A stretch of 64,000 nucleotides of DNA from Thiorhodovibrio litoralis. Its GTDB lineage: Bacteria; Pseudomonadota; Gammaproteobacteria; Chromatiales; Chromatiaceae. The stretch spans positions 620,001 to 684,000 of the forward strand of contig NZ_CP121473.1 of assembly GCF_033954455.1 (NCBI RefSeq), written 5' to 3'. The notes beneath the pieces were generated by a model. That model saw nothing but the letters and a program-made list of their open reading frames with translations. It was not told where the DNA came from and ran no database searches. Of this stretch, positions 42,814 through 53,901 are shown in pieces (position 1 is the first letter of the stretch; each line of letters opens with the position of its first letter). The position numbers and the translations under genes are program-made.

Positions 42814-43644
42814 ATGTCCAAGACACCCATTGCTTTTATCGGTGGTGGCAACATGGCGCGCAGCCTGATTGCCGGGCTGGTCGCTGATGATCACGATCCG
42901 GCCGCCATTCGTGTCGCCGAGCCTGATGCCACCAAATGCGAGCAGCTTGCGCGTCATTTCGGCGTTCTGGCGAGTGCTGATACCCAAGCGGTGCTGCAGG
43001 GCGCGCGCGTGGTCGTGCTGAGCATTAAGCCGCAGGTTGCCGCCGAGGTTTGCCGCGCGCTGGCGCCGGCGCTCCCGGCCGAGACGCCGTTGGTGATTTC
43101 CGTGATGGCCGGCGTGCCTGAGGCCAGCATCCAGAAGTGGCTGGGCCGTCCGGTTGCCCTGGTGCGCGCCATGCCCAATACGCCGGCGCTGGTCCAGTCG
43201 GGCGCCATCGGGCTTTTTGCCAATGCGCAAGCCAGTGCCGAGGAGCGCAATCTTGCCGAGGAGATCTTGCGCGCCGGTGGGCTCACGCAGTGGGTGGATA
43301 GCGAGGCCGACATTGACGCGGTGACTGCGCTTTCAGGCAGCGGGCCGGCCTATTTTCTGCTGTTGATGGAAGCGATGGAGCAAGCCGGTATCCACCAGGG
43401 ACTGGACGCCGAGGCCGCGCGTTTGCTGACCATTCAAACCGCGCTCGGTGCCGCGCGTCTGGCCATGGAGAGTGATGAGTCACCAGCCGAGCTGCGCGCC
43501 CGGGTCACCTCACCTGGCGGTACCACGGAGCGTGCCATCACGCATTTGGAAGACGGGGGGTTTACCTCGCTGGTCGATCAGGCTATCGCCGCTGCGCGGA
43601 CGCGGGCTGCTGAACTGTCTCAGGAGATGCAGCGCGCCGACTGA
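42814..43644 (+). CDS. proC: Pyrroline-5-carboxylate reductase
   Basis: A 276-residue enzyme that makes proline from pyrroline-5-carboxylate. It begins TPIAFIGGGNMARSLIAGL (NAD(P)-binding loop) and has VVLSIKPQV, RAMPNTPALVQSGAIGLFAN and TALSGSGPAYFLLLMEAMEQAG, and ends with RVTSPGGTTERAITHLEDGGF. Everything expected is present. The start ATG 42814 precedes this directly. The gap from yggS is 46 bases. Confidence 0.96.
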   Translation: MSKTPIAFIGGGNMARSLIAGLVADDHDPAAIRVAEPDATKCEQLARHFGVLASADTQAVLQGARVVVLSIKPQVAAEVCRALAPALPAETPLVISVMAGVPEASIQKWLGRPVALVRAMPNTPALVQSGAIGLFANAQASAEERNLAEEILRAGGLTQWVDSEADIDAVTALSGSGPAYFLLLMEAMEQAGIHQGLDAEAARLLTIQTALGAARLAMESDESPAELRARVTSPGGTTERAITHLEDGGFTSLVDQAIAAARTRAAELSQEMQRAD

Positions 43645-43736
43645 ACAGCTCTCGGTTGCATCGCTGTTTGCTCAGGCGCGGCTGCGACCCGCGCCGCTAA
43701 CCAATCACCCACGAATTATCTGCCGGAGGCCTTGCC

Positions 43737-44324
43737 ATGGGCGCATCCTACTTCACCAACCCGCTGGTGTTCTTGATCAAGACGCTGCTTGGCATTTATG
43801 CCACGCTGCTGGTGCTGCGGTTTCTGCTGCAGTGGGCGCGGGCGGATTTTTATAACCCGATTTCGCAGTTCGTGGTCAAGATGACCAGCCCGGTGCTGCA
43901 GCCCGTGCGTCGTCTGGTTCCGAGTATCAAGGGGATGGATACCTCGTCCTTGCTCGTCGCTTGGATTGTCAAATCCATTGAGCTGCTTTCGATTGCCCTG
44001 CTGGTCGGTGCTGGGAGTCTGTCCTGGCTTGCGCCGCTTTGGGCTATTCCAGCGTTGCTCAAGCTCGTTCTGAATATCTTTTTGTTCGCGATCATCATCC
44101 GGGTGATTCTAAGCTGGGTCAATCCCGACCCTTACAACCCGGCTGTTTCGCTGCTTGGGCGCATTACTGATCCGCTGATGCTGCCGGCGCAGCGTTTGGT
44201 GCCGCCGATTGGCGGCATCGATCTGTCACCCATGGTGGTGATGATCGTGCTGGTGCTGCTGCAGATGCTGCTGCTGCCGCCCTTGCTCGCGCTGACCGGG
44301 GCTCCGGCGGCTCTGGTCGTCTGA
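43737..44324 (+). CDS. yggT: YggT family membrane protein
   Basis: A 195-residue membrane protein made of two YGGT repeats, each with two helices around a short loop. Conserved FYNPISQFVVKMTSPVLQPVRRLVPSIKG and PYNPAVSLLGRITDPLMLPAQRLVPPIGGIDLSPMVV show the duplication. The family is linked to osmotic stress and to cell division or membrane processes, but the biochemical role is not established. GGAGG lies about 10 bases upstream of the ATG. It follows proC by 92 bases. Confidence 0.93.
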   Translation: MGASYFTNPLVFLIKTLLGIYATLLVLRFLLQWARADFYNPISQFVVKMTSPVLQPVRRLVPSIKGMDTSSLLVAWIVKSIELLSIALLVGAGSLSWLAPLWAIPALLKLVLNIFLFAIIIRVILSWVNPDPYNPAVSLLGRITDPLMLPAQRLVPPIGGIDLSPMVVMIVLVLLQMLLLPPLLALTGAPAALVV

Positions 44325-44425
44325 CCTGGTGTGATATGGGCGCGTGATAAAAGGGCGAGATAAGAGAGTGTGCCTGAGGGTGCGGGGCGCTATTGCCGCG
44401 ATTCGGGCATGAACGCGATCAGGGC

Positions 44426-44710
44426 ATGAGCTGGTATCGGTGGGATGGCGAGGATCTGATTTTGAACCTGCGGGTCCAGCCGCGTGCCGGTCGCGATGCG
44501 TTTGCTGATCCGATCGGCGATGCGGTCAAGGTCAAGCTACGCGCCCCACCGGTGGACGGACGCGCCAATGCAGGACTGATTGCTTTCCTGGCCGATAACT
44601 TTGGCGTGTCGCGAGCGGACGTGACGCTGCTCAGCGGCGAGCATAGCCGCAGCAAGCGCCTGCGGATTAGGTCACCTCGGGACTTGCCTGCCGGCATTGT
44701 GCGTGTCTGA
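44426..44710 (+). CDS. yggU: DUF167 (YggU) family protein
   Basis: A 94-residue protein with LNLRVQPRAGRDAF, VKVKLRAPPVDGRANAGLIAFLADNFGVSRADVTLLSGEHSRSKRLRI, the whole DUF167 pattern. Its function is unknown; it regularly follows yggT in gammaproteobacteria. The ATG at 44426 is used; GGG lies just upstream but the ribosome binding site is weak. It ends the rph-yggU run. Confidence 0.93.
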   Translation: MSWYRWDGEDLILNLRVQPRAGRDAFADPIGDAVKVKLRAPPVDGRANAGLIAFLADNFGVSRADVTLLSGEHSRSKRLRIRSPRDLPAGIVRV

Positions 44711-44825
44711 GACCAACGCAATGCGCCTCAGGCTGGTTTGACGAAAAATTGGCTTTACGCATTCGCGTGGCAGCTTGATCCACCGCGGCTTGGGGTTGCG
44801 ATGATGGCGAGGCAGCAATAGGGAA

Positions 44826-45500
44826 TCAGGCGGCAAAAAGCTGCCAGAAGGCCATCAGCGCGAAGCCAATCACAATGGCGCCAGCGATCTGGCTGAGCCA
44901 GGGGCGCTCGAGCAGTCGCGCCGCGGCGCCCGCAAGCAATCCCATGCCAAGAAGATTTGTCAGGGTGCCTAGGCCGAAGGCCAGCATCAGCAGGGCGCCG
45001 GCACCCGCGCTGCCCGTTGCGAGCGACCATATCAGCACACTGTAGACCAGTCCGCAGGGAAGCCAGGCCCAGACGAAGCCGACCGCTACGGCCTGCCAGG
45101 CATGGCGAATCGGCAGCCAGCGCCGGCCGATGGGCTCGATATAACGCCACAGGCGCCCGCCAAAACGCTCGAGTGTCGCCAGTCCCTGCCACCAGCGCCC
45201 GAGGTAGAGCCCCAGCAGCAGCATCATCACGGCGGCCGCGGCATAGAGCAGGCGCTGGGCGTCTTCCAGTGGGAGATAACTCAGCATCCAGTCGCCAAGC
45301 CCGCCAAAGAGCGCGCCGATGACGCCATAGCCGAGCAGGCGACCGAGGTTGTAGCCAAGCTGCGTGGGTAAGCGCTCAAGAGGCGTTTGCAACCGTGGTT
45401 GGCTCAGTGTCAGGCTGGTGACAATTCCGCCGCACATGCCAAGGCAATGAATCCCGCCGAGTAGACCGACGAGAAATGCGGTCGTCAAAGATGCTGTCAT
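44826..45500 (-). CDS. DsbD/SafE-like cysteine-containing membrane transporter
   Basis: A 224-residue membrane protein of about six helices. The start LVGLLGGIHCLGMCGGIVTSL has Cys19 and Cys23, and WAWLPCGLVYSVL carries a second cysteine near the middle of the membrane part. This pattern is that of the sulfite exporter TauE/SafE-annotated DsbD_2 (pfam13386) group, related to CcdA/DsbD, which move electrons or metal ions across the membrane, and are often found with cytochrome oxidase or copper assembly genes. It lies alone on the minus strand, convergent to yggU and divergent from pyrE. The ATG at 45500 is used since a start further upstream has no hydrophobic part. Confidence 0.82.
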   Translation of the reverse strand: MTASLTTAFLVGLLGGIHCLGMCGGIVTSLTLSQPRLQTPLERLPTQLGYNLGRLLGYGVIGALFGGLGDWMLSYLPLEDAQRLLYAAAAVMMLLLGLYLGRWWQGLATLERFGGRLWRYIEPIGRRWLPIRHAWQAVAVGFVWAWLPCGLVYSVLIWSLATGSAGAGALLMLAFGLGTLTNLLGMGLLAGAAARLLERPWLSQIAGAIVIGFALMAFWQLFAA

Positions 45501-45675
45501 GATGTTGGAGCCGGTCGCGGGCAGCAGGAAATGCCTGAAATGGCTATTATAAGGTCGAGAGCATGAGGTATTTCGTAATGGTAGCAAGCCGAAATCCTAT
45601 GCCATTCATGTATCACTAGGGTTTTGGCCTAGAACCGAAAACGCATCTGCCAAGGGTATCTTTACGGAGGTTGAC

Positions 45676-46377
45676 TTGGAGCAAAGTCCGCAGGAATTTC
45701 GCCCGGATTTTCGACAGGAGTTCGTCCGCTTCGCGATCGAGGCCGGCGTGTTGCGCTTTGGCGATTTCGCGCTCAAGTCCGGTCGGCGCAGCCCGTACTT
45801 TTTCAACGCGGGGCTGTTCAATACCGGTGCGCGGCTGGCGCGGCTAGGGCAATTTTACGCTAGCGCCCTGCAGGCATCGGAGCTTGATGAGGTCGACATG
45901 CTGTTCGGTCCGGCGTACAAGGGCATACCCCTTGCCGCCGCAACGGCCATTGCTCTGGCTGACGGCCATGGTTGCGATCTGCCCTATGCGTTCAACCGCA
46001 AGGAGGTGAAGGATCACGGTGAGGGCGGGGAGATTGTCGGCAGCCCGCTGCAGGGGCGGGTGCTGGTGATCGACGATGTGATCACCGCTGGAACTTCGGT
46101 GCGCGAATCCGCAGAGCTGATCGATGCCGCAGGCGCTCAATTGGCCGGTGTGCTGATCGCACTCGACCGGCGCGAGTGCGGCAGCAGCGGCTTGGCCGCG
46201 ACTGATGAGGTGGCCACGCGCCATGGCGTGCCGGTGATCAGCATCGCCTCGCTCGATGAGCTGATCGACTTCATGGGGAAAAATCCAGGATATACCGAGT
46301 TCACGCCGGAACTGCTCGACGCGATGCAAGGCTATCGTCAGCAATACGGTGCCAACCAAGACGGAGAAGCAAGATGA
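45676..46377 (+). CDS. pyrE: Orotate phosphoribosyltransferase
   Basis: A 233-residue enzyme that makes orotidine-5'-phosphate from orotate and PRPP. The PRPP-binding motif is [59 protein letters not shown] and [15 protein letters not shown] are conserved. The start is probably TTG at 45676, five bases after GGAGG; no better ATG exists. Its stop overlaps the ATG of the next gene (ATGA), so the two are translationally coupled. Confidence 0.95.
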   Translation: MEQSPQEFRPDFRQEFVRFAIEAGVLRFGDFALKSGRRSPYFFNAGLFNTGARLARLGQFYASALQASELDEVDMLFGPAYKGIPLAAATAIALADGHGCDLPYAFNRKEVKDHGEGGEIVGSPLQGRVLVIDDVITAGTSVRESAELIDAAGAQLAGVLIALDRRECGSSGLAATDEVATRHGVPVISIASLDELIDFMGKNPGYTEFTPELLDAMQGYRQQYGANQDGEAR

Positions 46378-47537
46378 TCGCTCGGCAGCATTCATCCGGT
46401 CACCGCGGCGGCTATTCAACGGCAGTGACCACAAGCAGCGCTCTGGTTCCGGTGCGCGCAATGACGATCGCGGCTGTGGCAGTTTGGCTTTTTGTGTGCG
46501 CCTGGTCGGCCGCGGCGAGTCAGCTCTACCGCTGGGTTGATGATGACGGCAAGGTGCATTTCTCCGACCGGCTGCCGCCCGAGGCAAGCGACAAGGCCCG
46601 CACCGAGCTTTCCGATGAAGGGATACCTGTGCGCGAAGTCGAGCGCGCCAAGACGCGCGCGGAATGGATGCAGGAGCAGGAGATTGAGCGGCTACGCAAG
46701 GAGGCGCAGGCGCAGATCGATAAACAGCGCCGGGAGGATGAGATTCTGCTGCGTTCTTACCGCACGGCGGACGATCTGATCATGATGCGCGACGGCAAGA
46801 TTGCCGCCATTGATGTGATGATCCAGCAGATCAGAGGGAATGTGCGTCGGTTGCAAAACCAGATCAACCGATTTCAGAGTAATGCCGCGGACCTCGAACG
46901 GGCGGGTAAGCCGGTTGACCGCAGGACCGAACAGGCTATCGCATCCACCAAGGAGAGCATCGAGGGCGAGTATGCGCAGATTTTGCAGCATCAGCTTGCC
47001 AAACAGGACATCTATGAACAGTTCGCCGATGATCTCGAACGCTTTCGCCGCCTAAAGGATGTCCGGGAACCGGTCGCGGACAACGGCAGCGCGGAAATCC
47101 TTTTGGGGCTTAAGAATCTGGTGCCCTGTGCCAATGACCGCGAATGCGATCTGCTCTGGGGGCAGGCGGTCGGTTATGTGGAAACCAATTCCACCGAGCC
47201 GATCGAGAGTCTGAGCAACAATGTCGTGATTACAGCCGCTCCGAAGGATGACGACGACATCGGCCTGATTCTCTCGCGCATTCCCAACGACGCGGGGGAC
47301 CCGGGTGCCGGTGCGTTGCTGTTCCTGGACTTACAATGCCGCAACTATGTGCAGACGGCATTGTCCTGTCGCACACCGGCCCGCGCCGCCGTGGTGGAGG
47401 GCTTTCGGGAAGCGCTTCTCGGTGCGGCCGAATCCCCTGCCGACTCGGCGCAATCTTCCGCTCCCGAGGGGCCTGATCGGGATGCGCAGACGACGGAAGC
47501 ATCGCCGACCACACCGGGGCTTGGCGGCTCTGAATAA
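46374..47537 (+). CDS. DUF4124 domain-containing exported protein
   Basis: A 387-residue protein. Residues about 29-48 form a hydrophobic signal ([20 protein letters not shown]) and the DUF4124 domain follows at once: [23 protein letters not shown]. The middle is a long charged coiled coil (about 90-250: [26 protein letters not shown]). The C-terminal part contains two Cys pairs ([26 protein letters not shown]) and an Ala/Ser/Pro-rich tail. It is probably periplasmic or envelope-attached. DUF4124 proteins are common in gammaproteobacteria and of unknown function; the first Met may be at residue 29 rather than 1. It overlaps the pyrE stop by 4 bases. Confidence 0.8.
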   Translation: MIARQHSSGHRGGYSTAVTTSSALVPVRAMTIAAVAVWLFVCAWSAAASQLYRWVDDDGKVHFSDRLPPEASDKARTELSDEGIPVREVERAKTRAEWMQEQEIERLRKEAQAQIDKQRREDEILLRSYRTADDLIMMRDGKIAAIDVMIQQIRGNVRRLQNQINRFQSNAADLERAGKPVDRRTEQAIASTKESIEGEYAQILQHQLAKQDIYEQFADDLERFRRLKDVREPVADNGSAEILLGLKNLVPCANDRECDLLWGQAVGYVETNSTEPIESLSNNVVITAAPKDDDDIGLILSRIPNDAGDPGAGALLFLDLQCRNYVQTALSCRTPARAAVVEGFREALLGAAESPADSAQSSAPEGPDRDAQTTEASPTTPGLGGSE

Positions 47538-47593
47538 CGATAGTCAGGGATGCCTTTGATAATGCCTGGCGCGTGTCTGGAGAAGTCAGAAAG

Positions 47594-48508
<915 letters not shown>

Positions 48509-48512
48509 TCAA

Positions 48513-51128
48513 TCAGAATGGCAGCTTGAGATCGGGGGCGGCGCTTTGCATGATCCGGCGCATCAAGTCCTTGAGCTTCTCGAGCGTTGACTCGTTGACC
48601 GCCTCGAAGCGGAAGGCCAGGGCCGACTCTGAATTGGATGCACGCACCAGCGCCCAGCCTTTGTCGCTTTCCACGCGCAGGCCGTCGATGGTAATCGCTT
48701 TCACGCCGCTCAAGCGGCCTTTGGCTTCCATCACCTGGGACATGATTTCGATCTCGCGGCCGAGGCCGACCGGCAACAAAAGCTCGGGTGTGCCGACCGC
48801 GTTGGGCAGCTCGCCGAAGACATCCTTCGACGGGCGTGAGTCGATGGCCAGCACCTCGATCAGGCGCGCGGCGGCGTAGAAGGCGTCATCAAAGCCGTTC
48901 CAGCGGTCGCCGAAGACGATATGGCCGCTGTATTCGCCGGCGAGCGGCGCATTGAGCTCTTCGCGCTTTTCCTTAATGAATGCATGGCCGGATTTCCACA
49001 TCACCGGCTGGCCACCGAGGCTCTTGATCTGCTGCGCCAACAGGCGACTGCATTTGACGTCGAAGACAATATCGCTGCCGGGTGCGCGCGCGAGCAGATC
49101 GGCCGCGAGCAGCATCAGCACCCGGTCGGTCTGAATGAGTTGGCCGGCGGAATCGACCACTCCGAGGCGGTCGCCGTCGCCGTCGAAGCCGAAGCCGACA
49201 TCCGCTCCCTGTGTGGTGACGGCGTCGATCAGCTCGCGCAGATTCTCCGCTACCGAGGGGTCGGGCAGTTCGGTGCCGGCGCGCGGGTCGGAGAGGTCGC
49301 AGCGGACTTCGATCACCTCGCAGCCAAGGTCGCGGAACAGTTGCGGCGCCACCAGCGCCGGGGTGGCGAAGCCGCAGTCCACTGCCACCTTCAGCGGGCG
49401 CGCGAAGGTTACGTTCTGCTCGAGTTCGTCGAAATAGTCGGCCAGCACGGATTGCTCGCGATAGCTGCCCTCGCCAGTCATGAACTCGCCGCGTTGCAGC
49501 CGCTGCTTGAGCTTGGCTATATTAAGTGCGGTGGCGGATTTACCGGAAAACGCGAGCTTCACGCCGTTGTATTGTGCCGGATTATGGCTGGCCGTGACCA
49601 TGGCGCCAGAAATATCGCCGGCGAGATGGGTGGCGAAGTAGAGCACCGGCGTGGGTACGATGCCGAGATCAATCACATCGCAGCCGCTCGCGCGCAATCC
49701 GTCCGACAGGGCCGCTGTCAGCGTTGTGCCGCTCGGGCGGTGATCATGGCCCACCAGCACGGCCTTGCTCCCGCCTTTCTGGGATTCCGTCCCGATCGCC
49801 TGGCCGAGCAGGCGCATGAAGTCTTCGGTCAGGTCGGTCTCGATCAGTCCGCGAATATCGTAGGGGCGAAACACGCGCGCCGGGGTGGTGCCCAACTTCT
49901 CCGACACGTCGACTCGGGTCAGGCTTTCCTCCGGCGTTTTGCTTGAGATCATGCTGGAGGGCGCTGCCACCTGGCTTGCCGGGTTGACGGTGTTTAAGTC
50001 CATGCTGAGTCCAGCAACCACGCTGCTGTCCGGCAGCAGCGCCGAGGAATGGTCCCCGGGGGCGACGAGTTCGGAGTCGCCTCTCGCGGTATGGGCGCGC
50101 TTGCGCGACATGCGCCTCAGCGCCGCGTCGAGCGCCATCAACTCCTGCAAGCGAATGGTGCGCTTGGTGGGCGGCTGCCCGAGGTCAACCTGGGCCATTC
50201 CGGCGTTGAGCTGATCGACTTCGCGTTGCAGACGCCGGGATTGCGCCCCGCCAGCCGCGATCAGAATCACCAAGTGAATCGCCGCAAGCGCCCCGCCCAC
50301 GATGAGGTTTGGCCACAGAAACCCGGAAGCAAAAGGCTGCGGCGCCGGTTGCCAGGCAAGCAGCTCAATGCCGGTTTGCGGAATCTTTGCCTGCGCGATC
50401 ACCGCGCCAGCGGCTGGCTGCGGCGCCGATTTGGGGGAGATGGTTGCCTTGGCTCGGTCCGTGCCCTGCTGAAACAGGAAATGGCGGTTACGCGCGATAT
50501 CGGGATTTGGTTGCGGCAGCAGGTTGAGCGGAAGGGCCAGATAGATGATGCCCAACGTGGTGCTGCCGTCGCTCGCGAGAATGGGGCCGGCGATGGCGAG
50601 ATGAGCATTCGGCGTGCCGACCTGATGCGCCTCCAGCAGGGAGATAGCGCCGGAATCGGCGACTTGCCGGACCAGGTCCAGCCCGGCGTAGCTCAGCGGC
50701 AGCTTGTCCTCGTCGAGAATCCGCACGCCGGGGGAGCTGGGATCGAGCCGCACTAGATGGAGCGCGAGCGCCAGGGGGGCGCGTTCCTGCAAACGCTTGA
50801 CCTCGGCGTCGAGATTGGCCTGGTCGGCGTACTCAAGGGCGGTGCGCAGACGCGTGTCATCGGCGAGCTGTCCAAGCTGCTCGCGCAGACGCTCCTTGCG
50901 ATCGCCGAAGGCGTCGGCCAGGCTGGTCACCAATTCCTGCAGCTGTTGCTGCTGCATGCGACGTTCGACGCCGGTTTCAAACCAGGTGGCGGCGAAAAAT
51001 GCTCCAGCAATGGCCACAACGGACGCGCTTGCGGCGATGAGCCAGTATCGGACCAGATGCTGGGGTTTCGCCGCTTTGGATGTTGCGGTTTTGCCGCCAC
51101 GCTTGATGGTTTTCTTACCTAGAGCCAT
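48513..51128 (-). CDS. algC: Phosphomannomutase/phosphoglucomutase with N-terminal membrane domain (AlgC)
   Basis: An 871-residue protein. Residues 1-300 form a membrane-anchored domain with helices at about 27-49 and 270-292 flanking a periplasmic section with a coiled-coil-like start (RRMQQQQLQELVTSLADAFG). After a linker, the mutase starts at about 418 (RVFRPYDIRGL), with the phosphoserine loop TASHNP (Ser514), the metal loop DGDGDRLG and the sugar loop GEYSGHIVFGD. It interconverts mannose- and glucose-1/6-phosphates for GDP-mannose and UDP-glucose, supplying alginate, LPS or EPS. The long form is the same layout as AlgC of Pseudomonas. It lies between dut and argB. Confidence 0.95.
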   Translation of the reverse strand: MALGKKTIKRGGKTATSKAAKPQHLVRYWLIAASASVVAIAGAFFAATWFETGVERRMQQQQLQELVTSLADAFGDRKERLREQLGQLADDTRLRTALEYADQANLDAEVKRLQERAPLALALHLVRLDPSSPGVRILDEDKLPLSYAGLDLVRQVADSGAISLLEAHQVGTPNAHLAIAGPILASDGSTTLGIIYLALPLNLLPQPNPDIARNRHFLFQQGTDRAKATISPKSAPQPAAGAVIAQAKIPQTGIELLAWQPAPQPFASGFLWPNLIVGGALAAIHLVILIAAGGAQSRRLQREVDQLNAGMAQVDLGQPPTKRTIRLQELMALDAALRRMSRKRAHTARGDSELVAPGDHSSALLPDSSVVAGLSMDLNTVNPASQVAAPSSMISSKTPEESLTRVDVSEKLGTTPARVFRPYDIRGLIETDLTEDFMRLLGQAIGTESQKGGSKAVLVGHDHRPSGTTLTAALSDGLRASGCDVIDLGIVPTPVLYFATHLAGDISGAMVTASHNPAQYNGVKLAFSGKSATALNIAKLKQRLQRGEFMTGEGSYREQSVLADYFDELEQNVTFARPLKVAVDCGFATPALVAPQLFRDLGCEVIEVRCDLSDPRAGTELPDPSVAENLRELIDAVTTQGADVGFGFDGDGDRLGVVDSAGQLIQTDRVLMLLAADLLARAPGSDIVFDVKCSRLLAQQIKSLGGQPVMWKSGHAFIKEKREELNAPLAGEYSGHIVFGDRWNGFDDAFYAAARLIEVLAIDSRPSKDVFGELPNAVGTPELLLPVGLGREIEIMSQVMEAKGRLSGVKAITIDGLRVESDKGWALVRASNSESALAFRFEAVNESTLEKLKDLMRRIMQSAAPDLKLPF

Positions 51129-51249
51129 GATGTCAGTGCATTCTGTTCCGGTGTCGGCACGAGCTGATTCTTGCAGACGCCCAGCCGGTTCTCGCAGAGG
51201 CGCAATGCTGCGGAGCAGCGCGCTCTGGGATTGGCGTCACGCAGGCCGA

Positions 51250-51708
51250 TCAATGTCTACCACTGTGTCCGAAGCCTCCCTCGCCGCGCGAGGAGGGGGC
51301 GAAATCCTCGACAATCTCAAGCCTCGCCTGCAGCACGGGGACCAGAACCAGTTGCGCGATGCGCTCGCCGACCTGAATCTCAAAGCTGTCCTGGCCACGA
51401 TTCCAGCAGGATACCAAGACTTCGCCCTGGTAGTCGGAGTCGATCAGGCCGACCAGGTTGCCAAGCACGATGCCGTGGCGATGCCCCAAGCCCGAGCGCG
51501 GCAGGATCAGGGCGGCGATGCCAGGGTCATCGATGTGAATGGCGAGCCCGGTTGGGATCAGCTCGGCCTTACCGGGCGGGAGGTTCACCGGCGCTTGCGC
51601 CATGGCGCGCAGGTCCATGCCGGCGGCGCCCTCGGTGGCGTGGGCGGGCAGCGGAAAGCTGTCACCCAGGCGTTTGTCGAGGATTTTGATCTTAAGCGGA
51701 TGTGGCAT
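51250..51708 (-). CDS. dut: dUTP pyrophosphatase
   Basis: A 152-residue trimeric dUTPase that converts dUTP to dUMP. The five motifs are present: [50 protein letters not shown] and the C-terminal [12 protein letters not shown]. The ATG at 51708 is chosen; an upstream ATG at 51738 lies inside coaBC. It overlaps the end of coaBC by 17 bases. Confidence 0.96.
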   Translation of the reverse strand: MPHPLKIKILDKRLGDSFPLPAHATEGAAGMDLRAMAQAPVNLPPGKAELIPTGLAIHIDDPGIAALILPRSGLGHRHGIVLGNLVGLIDSDYQGEVLVSCWNRGQDSFEIQVGERIAQLVLVPVLQARLEIVEDFAPSSRGEGGFGHSGRH

Positions 51709-52921
51709 AGCGTTCTGTGACGGTGCGGGCGATTTCACGCGCGGCCTGTAATTTTGGCATCAGTGGCAGTTCCTGTTGGCCGTCGCGCCAGAGCAGCAGC
51801 AATGCGTTGTCGTCGCGCTCAAAGCCGCCCTGCTCGCCACCAACCCGATTGGCCGCGATCATGTTCAACTTCTTGCGCTCGAGCTTGTCGCGGGCATGGG
51901 CCTCGAGTGCGTCGGTCTCGGCAGCAAATCCCAGGGTAAAGGGGGCATGATCGCGGGCGGCGACCTCGGCGAGAATGTCCGGGTTGCGCACCAGCCGCAA
52001 CGTCATGTCGGCTTGGTGCTTTTTCAGCTTGTGGGAGGCCGAATGCTCGGGTCGATAGTCGGCCACGGCGGCAGCGGCGACGAAGATGGCGCAGTCGGCG
52101 ATGTGCTCCATGACCGCGGCATGCATCTCCAGCGCTGTTTCGACCTGGATCACGCGCGCCACCAATGGTGGCGGCAATGCCGTGGGGCCGGTTACCAAAG
52201 TGACTTGTGCTCCCAATTCCGTCAACGCCTGTGCTAGAGCATAGCCCATCTTGCCGGAACTGCGGTTACCAATAAAGCGCACTGGGTCCAGGGCTTCACG
52301 CGTCGGTCCTGCGGTGACCAGCACCGGCTTGCGGGTGAGCGGGCCTGGGGCGACTGGATCTGGGCCGGGCGGCCCCGGAGCGTTCGCGAGCAGCTCTGCG
52401 GCAATGGCGGCGGGCTCGCGCATACGCCCGCCGCCAACCTCGCCGCAGGCCTGATCGCCGCTGTCGGGGCCGAGCAGACGCACGCCCCGGGCGAGCAGGC
52501 GGGCGACATTCTCCTGCAGCGCCGGGTGGGACCACATTTGTTGGTTCATGGCCGGTGCGATGGCCACGGGCGCCTGGCTGGCCAGGACCAGGGTCGTCAG
52601 CAGATCGTCGGCGAGCCCATGGGCGAGACGTGCGATCAGATTGGCACTGGCCGGCGCGATGAGAATCTGATCGGCCCAGCGGGCCAGCTCAATGTGGCTC
52701 ATTCCAGCCTCAGCCGCAGGGTCGAACAGCTCCGAGCGCACCGGGCGACCGGCTAGTGCCTGCAGGCTGAGGGGGGAGATAAACTCGCGCGCGCTTGCCG
52801 TCATCACCACCTGGACCTCGGCGCCGCGCTCGCGCAGCCGCCGGATCAGTTCGGCCGCCTTGTAGGCCGCGATACTGCCGCTGATGCCAAGCAGAATCCG
52901 AGGTTGGCGGGCGTCGTTCAT
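51692..52921 (-). CDS. coaBC: Bifunctional phosphopantothenoylcysteine decarboxylase/synthetase
   Basis: A 409-residue Dfp protein of coenzyme A synthesis. The N-terminal flavin decarboxylase domain has [56 protein letters not shown] and APAMNQQMW; the C-terminal synthetase domain starts with [33 protein letters not shown] and has AAVADYRP and DILAEVA-like motifs. Both domains look intact. Its end overlaps dut by 17 bases. Divergent to radC, with the usual radC/dfp arrangement. Confidence 0.96.
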   Translation of the reverse strand: MNDARQPRILLGISGSIAAYKAAELIRRLRERGAEVQVVMTASAREFISPLSLQALAGRPVRSELFDPAAEAGMSHIELARWADQILIAPASANLIARLAHGLADDLLTTLVLASQAPVAIAPAMNQQMWSHPALQENVARLLARGVRLLGPDSGDQACGEVGGGRMREPAAIAAELLANAPGPPGPDPVAPGPLTRKPVLVTAGPTREALDPVRFIGNRSSGKMGYALAQALTELGAQVTLVTGPTALPPPLVARVIQVETALEMHAAVMEHIADCAIFVAAAAVADYRPEHSASHKLKKHQADMTLRLVRNPDILAEVAARDHAPFTLGFAAETDALEAHARDKLERKKLNMIAANRVGGEQGGFERDDNALLLLWRDGQQELPLMPKLQAAREIARTVTERYATSA

Positions 52922-53115
52922 GTGCTCAGTCTGCGTTCGTGCGGGCGCATGCGCGACTTGGCACTCGGGCGAGGGTTGGCGTTCGGCGGCACTTCGTTTA
53001 CTCTTCGCGGATACAGTGGCTGTTGCTGATCCAAGCCCGCTGCGTTGTCAGGCTGATACGCAATCCGGGCTGGGCTTGAAGGAACGTCATTGATCTAAAG
53101 AAGGAGGTTGCGATC

Positions 53116-53790
53116 ATGTCGATTGCGGACTGGCCCGCGGATGAACGACCGCGGGAGAAATTGCTCGCTCTCGGCGCGGAGGCACTGACCGACGCCGAAC
53201 TGCTGGCCATTTTTCTACGAACTGGTGTTCCGGGCAAGAGCGCTGTCGATTTGGCGCGCGAGCTGCTTGCGACCTATGGCGGTCTGGTGGGGCTGTTGTC
53301 TGCCAGTCAGGCGGATTTTTGCTCCGGCAAGGGACTCGGCGTGGCCAAATTCGCGCAGCTGCGCGCGGTACTCGAGATGAGCCGGCGCTATCTGCGTGAG
53401 GAATTGTGCGAGCGCGATGCCATCACCAGTCCGGAAGCGACGCGCCGCTATCTGAAAATGCGCCTGCGCGGCTATCCCTACGAGGTGTTTGCCGGGCTCT
53501 TTCTCGACAATCGCCATCGGGTGCTTGAGTACCAGGAGTTGTTTCGCGGCACCATCGACGGGGCCAGCGTGCACCCGCGCGAGGTGGTGCGCGCGGCCAT
53601 GAACTGCAACGCCGCGGCGGTGATTTTTGCCCATAACCATCCTTCAGGCGTGGCCGAGCCGAGTCAGGCGGATATTCGCATCACCGAGCGTCTGCGCAAT
53701 GCGCTCGATTATGTCGACGTGCGGGTGCTGGATCACATCATCATCGGCGAGGGTGAGGGGACCTCTTTTGCCGAGCGCGGGTTGCTCTGA
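53116..53790 (+). CDS. radC: RadC/JAB domain DNA repair-associated protein
   Basis: A 224-residue protein with a helix-hairpin-helix-type N-terminal part ([33 protein letters not shown]) and a JAB/MPN domain with FLDNRHRVL and the metal motif [23 protein letters not shown]. The historical name RadC comes from a misassigned E. coli repair mutant; the true role is not settled. GGAGG lies 9 bases upstream of the ATG. Divergent from coaBC, as in many gammaproteobacteria. Confidence 0.94.
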   Translation: MSIADWPADERPREKLLALGAEALTDAELLAIFLRTGVPGKSAVDLARELLATYGGLVGLLSASQADFCSGKGLGVAKFAQLRAVLEMSRRYLREELCERDAITSPEATRRYLKMRLRGYPYEVFAGLFLDNRHRVLEYQELFRGTIDGASVHPREVVRAAMNCNAAAVIFAHNHPSGVAEPSQADIRITERLRNALDYVDVRVLDHIIIGEGEGTSFAERGLL

Positions 53791-53850
53791 GTGTTCCCGC
53801 CGGTATGTTCGTCGAATCATTTCGGCAAGCTGGCAATGATGAGGGCGGTT

Positions 53851-53901
53851 TGGCGATGAGAACGGCGTGGCGATGAGAATGGTGTAGCGATGAGTGCGAC
53901 C
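53851..53901 (+). repeat. 17-bp tandem repeat covering the start of the WYL gene
   Basis: Three 17-bp units follow each other: TGGCGATGAGAACGGCG, TGGCGATGAGAATGGTG and TAGCGATGAGTGCGACC. Each carries an ATGAG; the third is the true start codon of the WYL gene at 53890. A fourth, degenerate unit starts at 53831. The first two units encode tiny frames MRTAWR and MRMV, preceded by MMRAVWR, with overlapping stop-start ATGA sequences. Confidence 0.85.
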
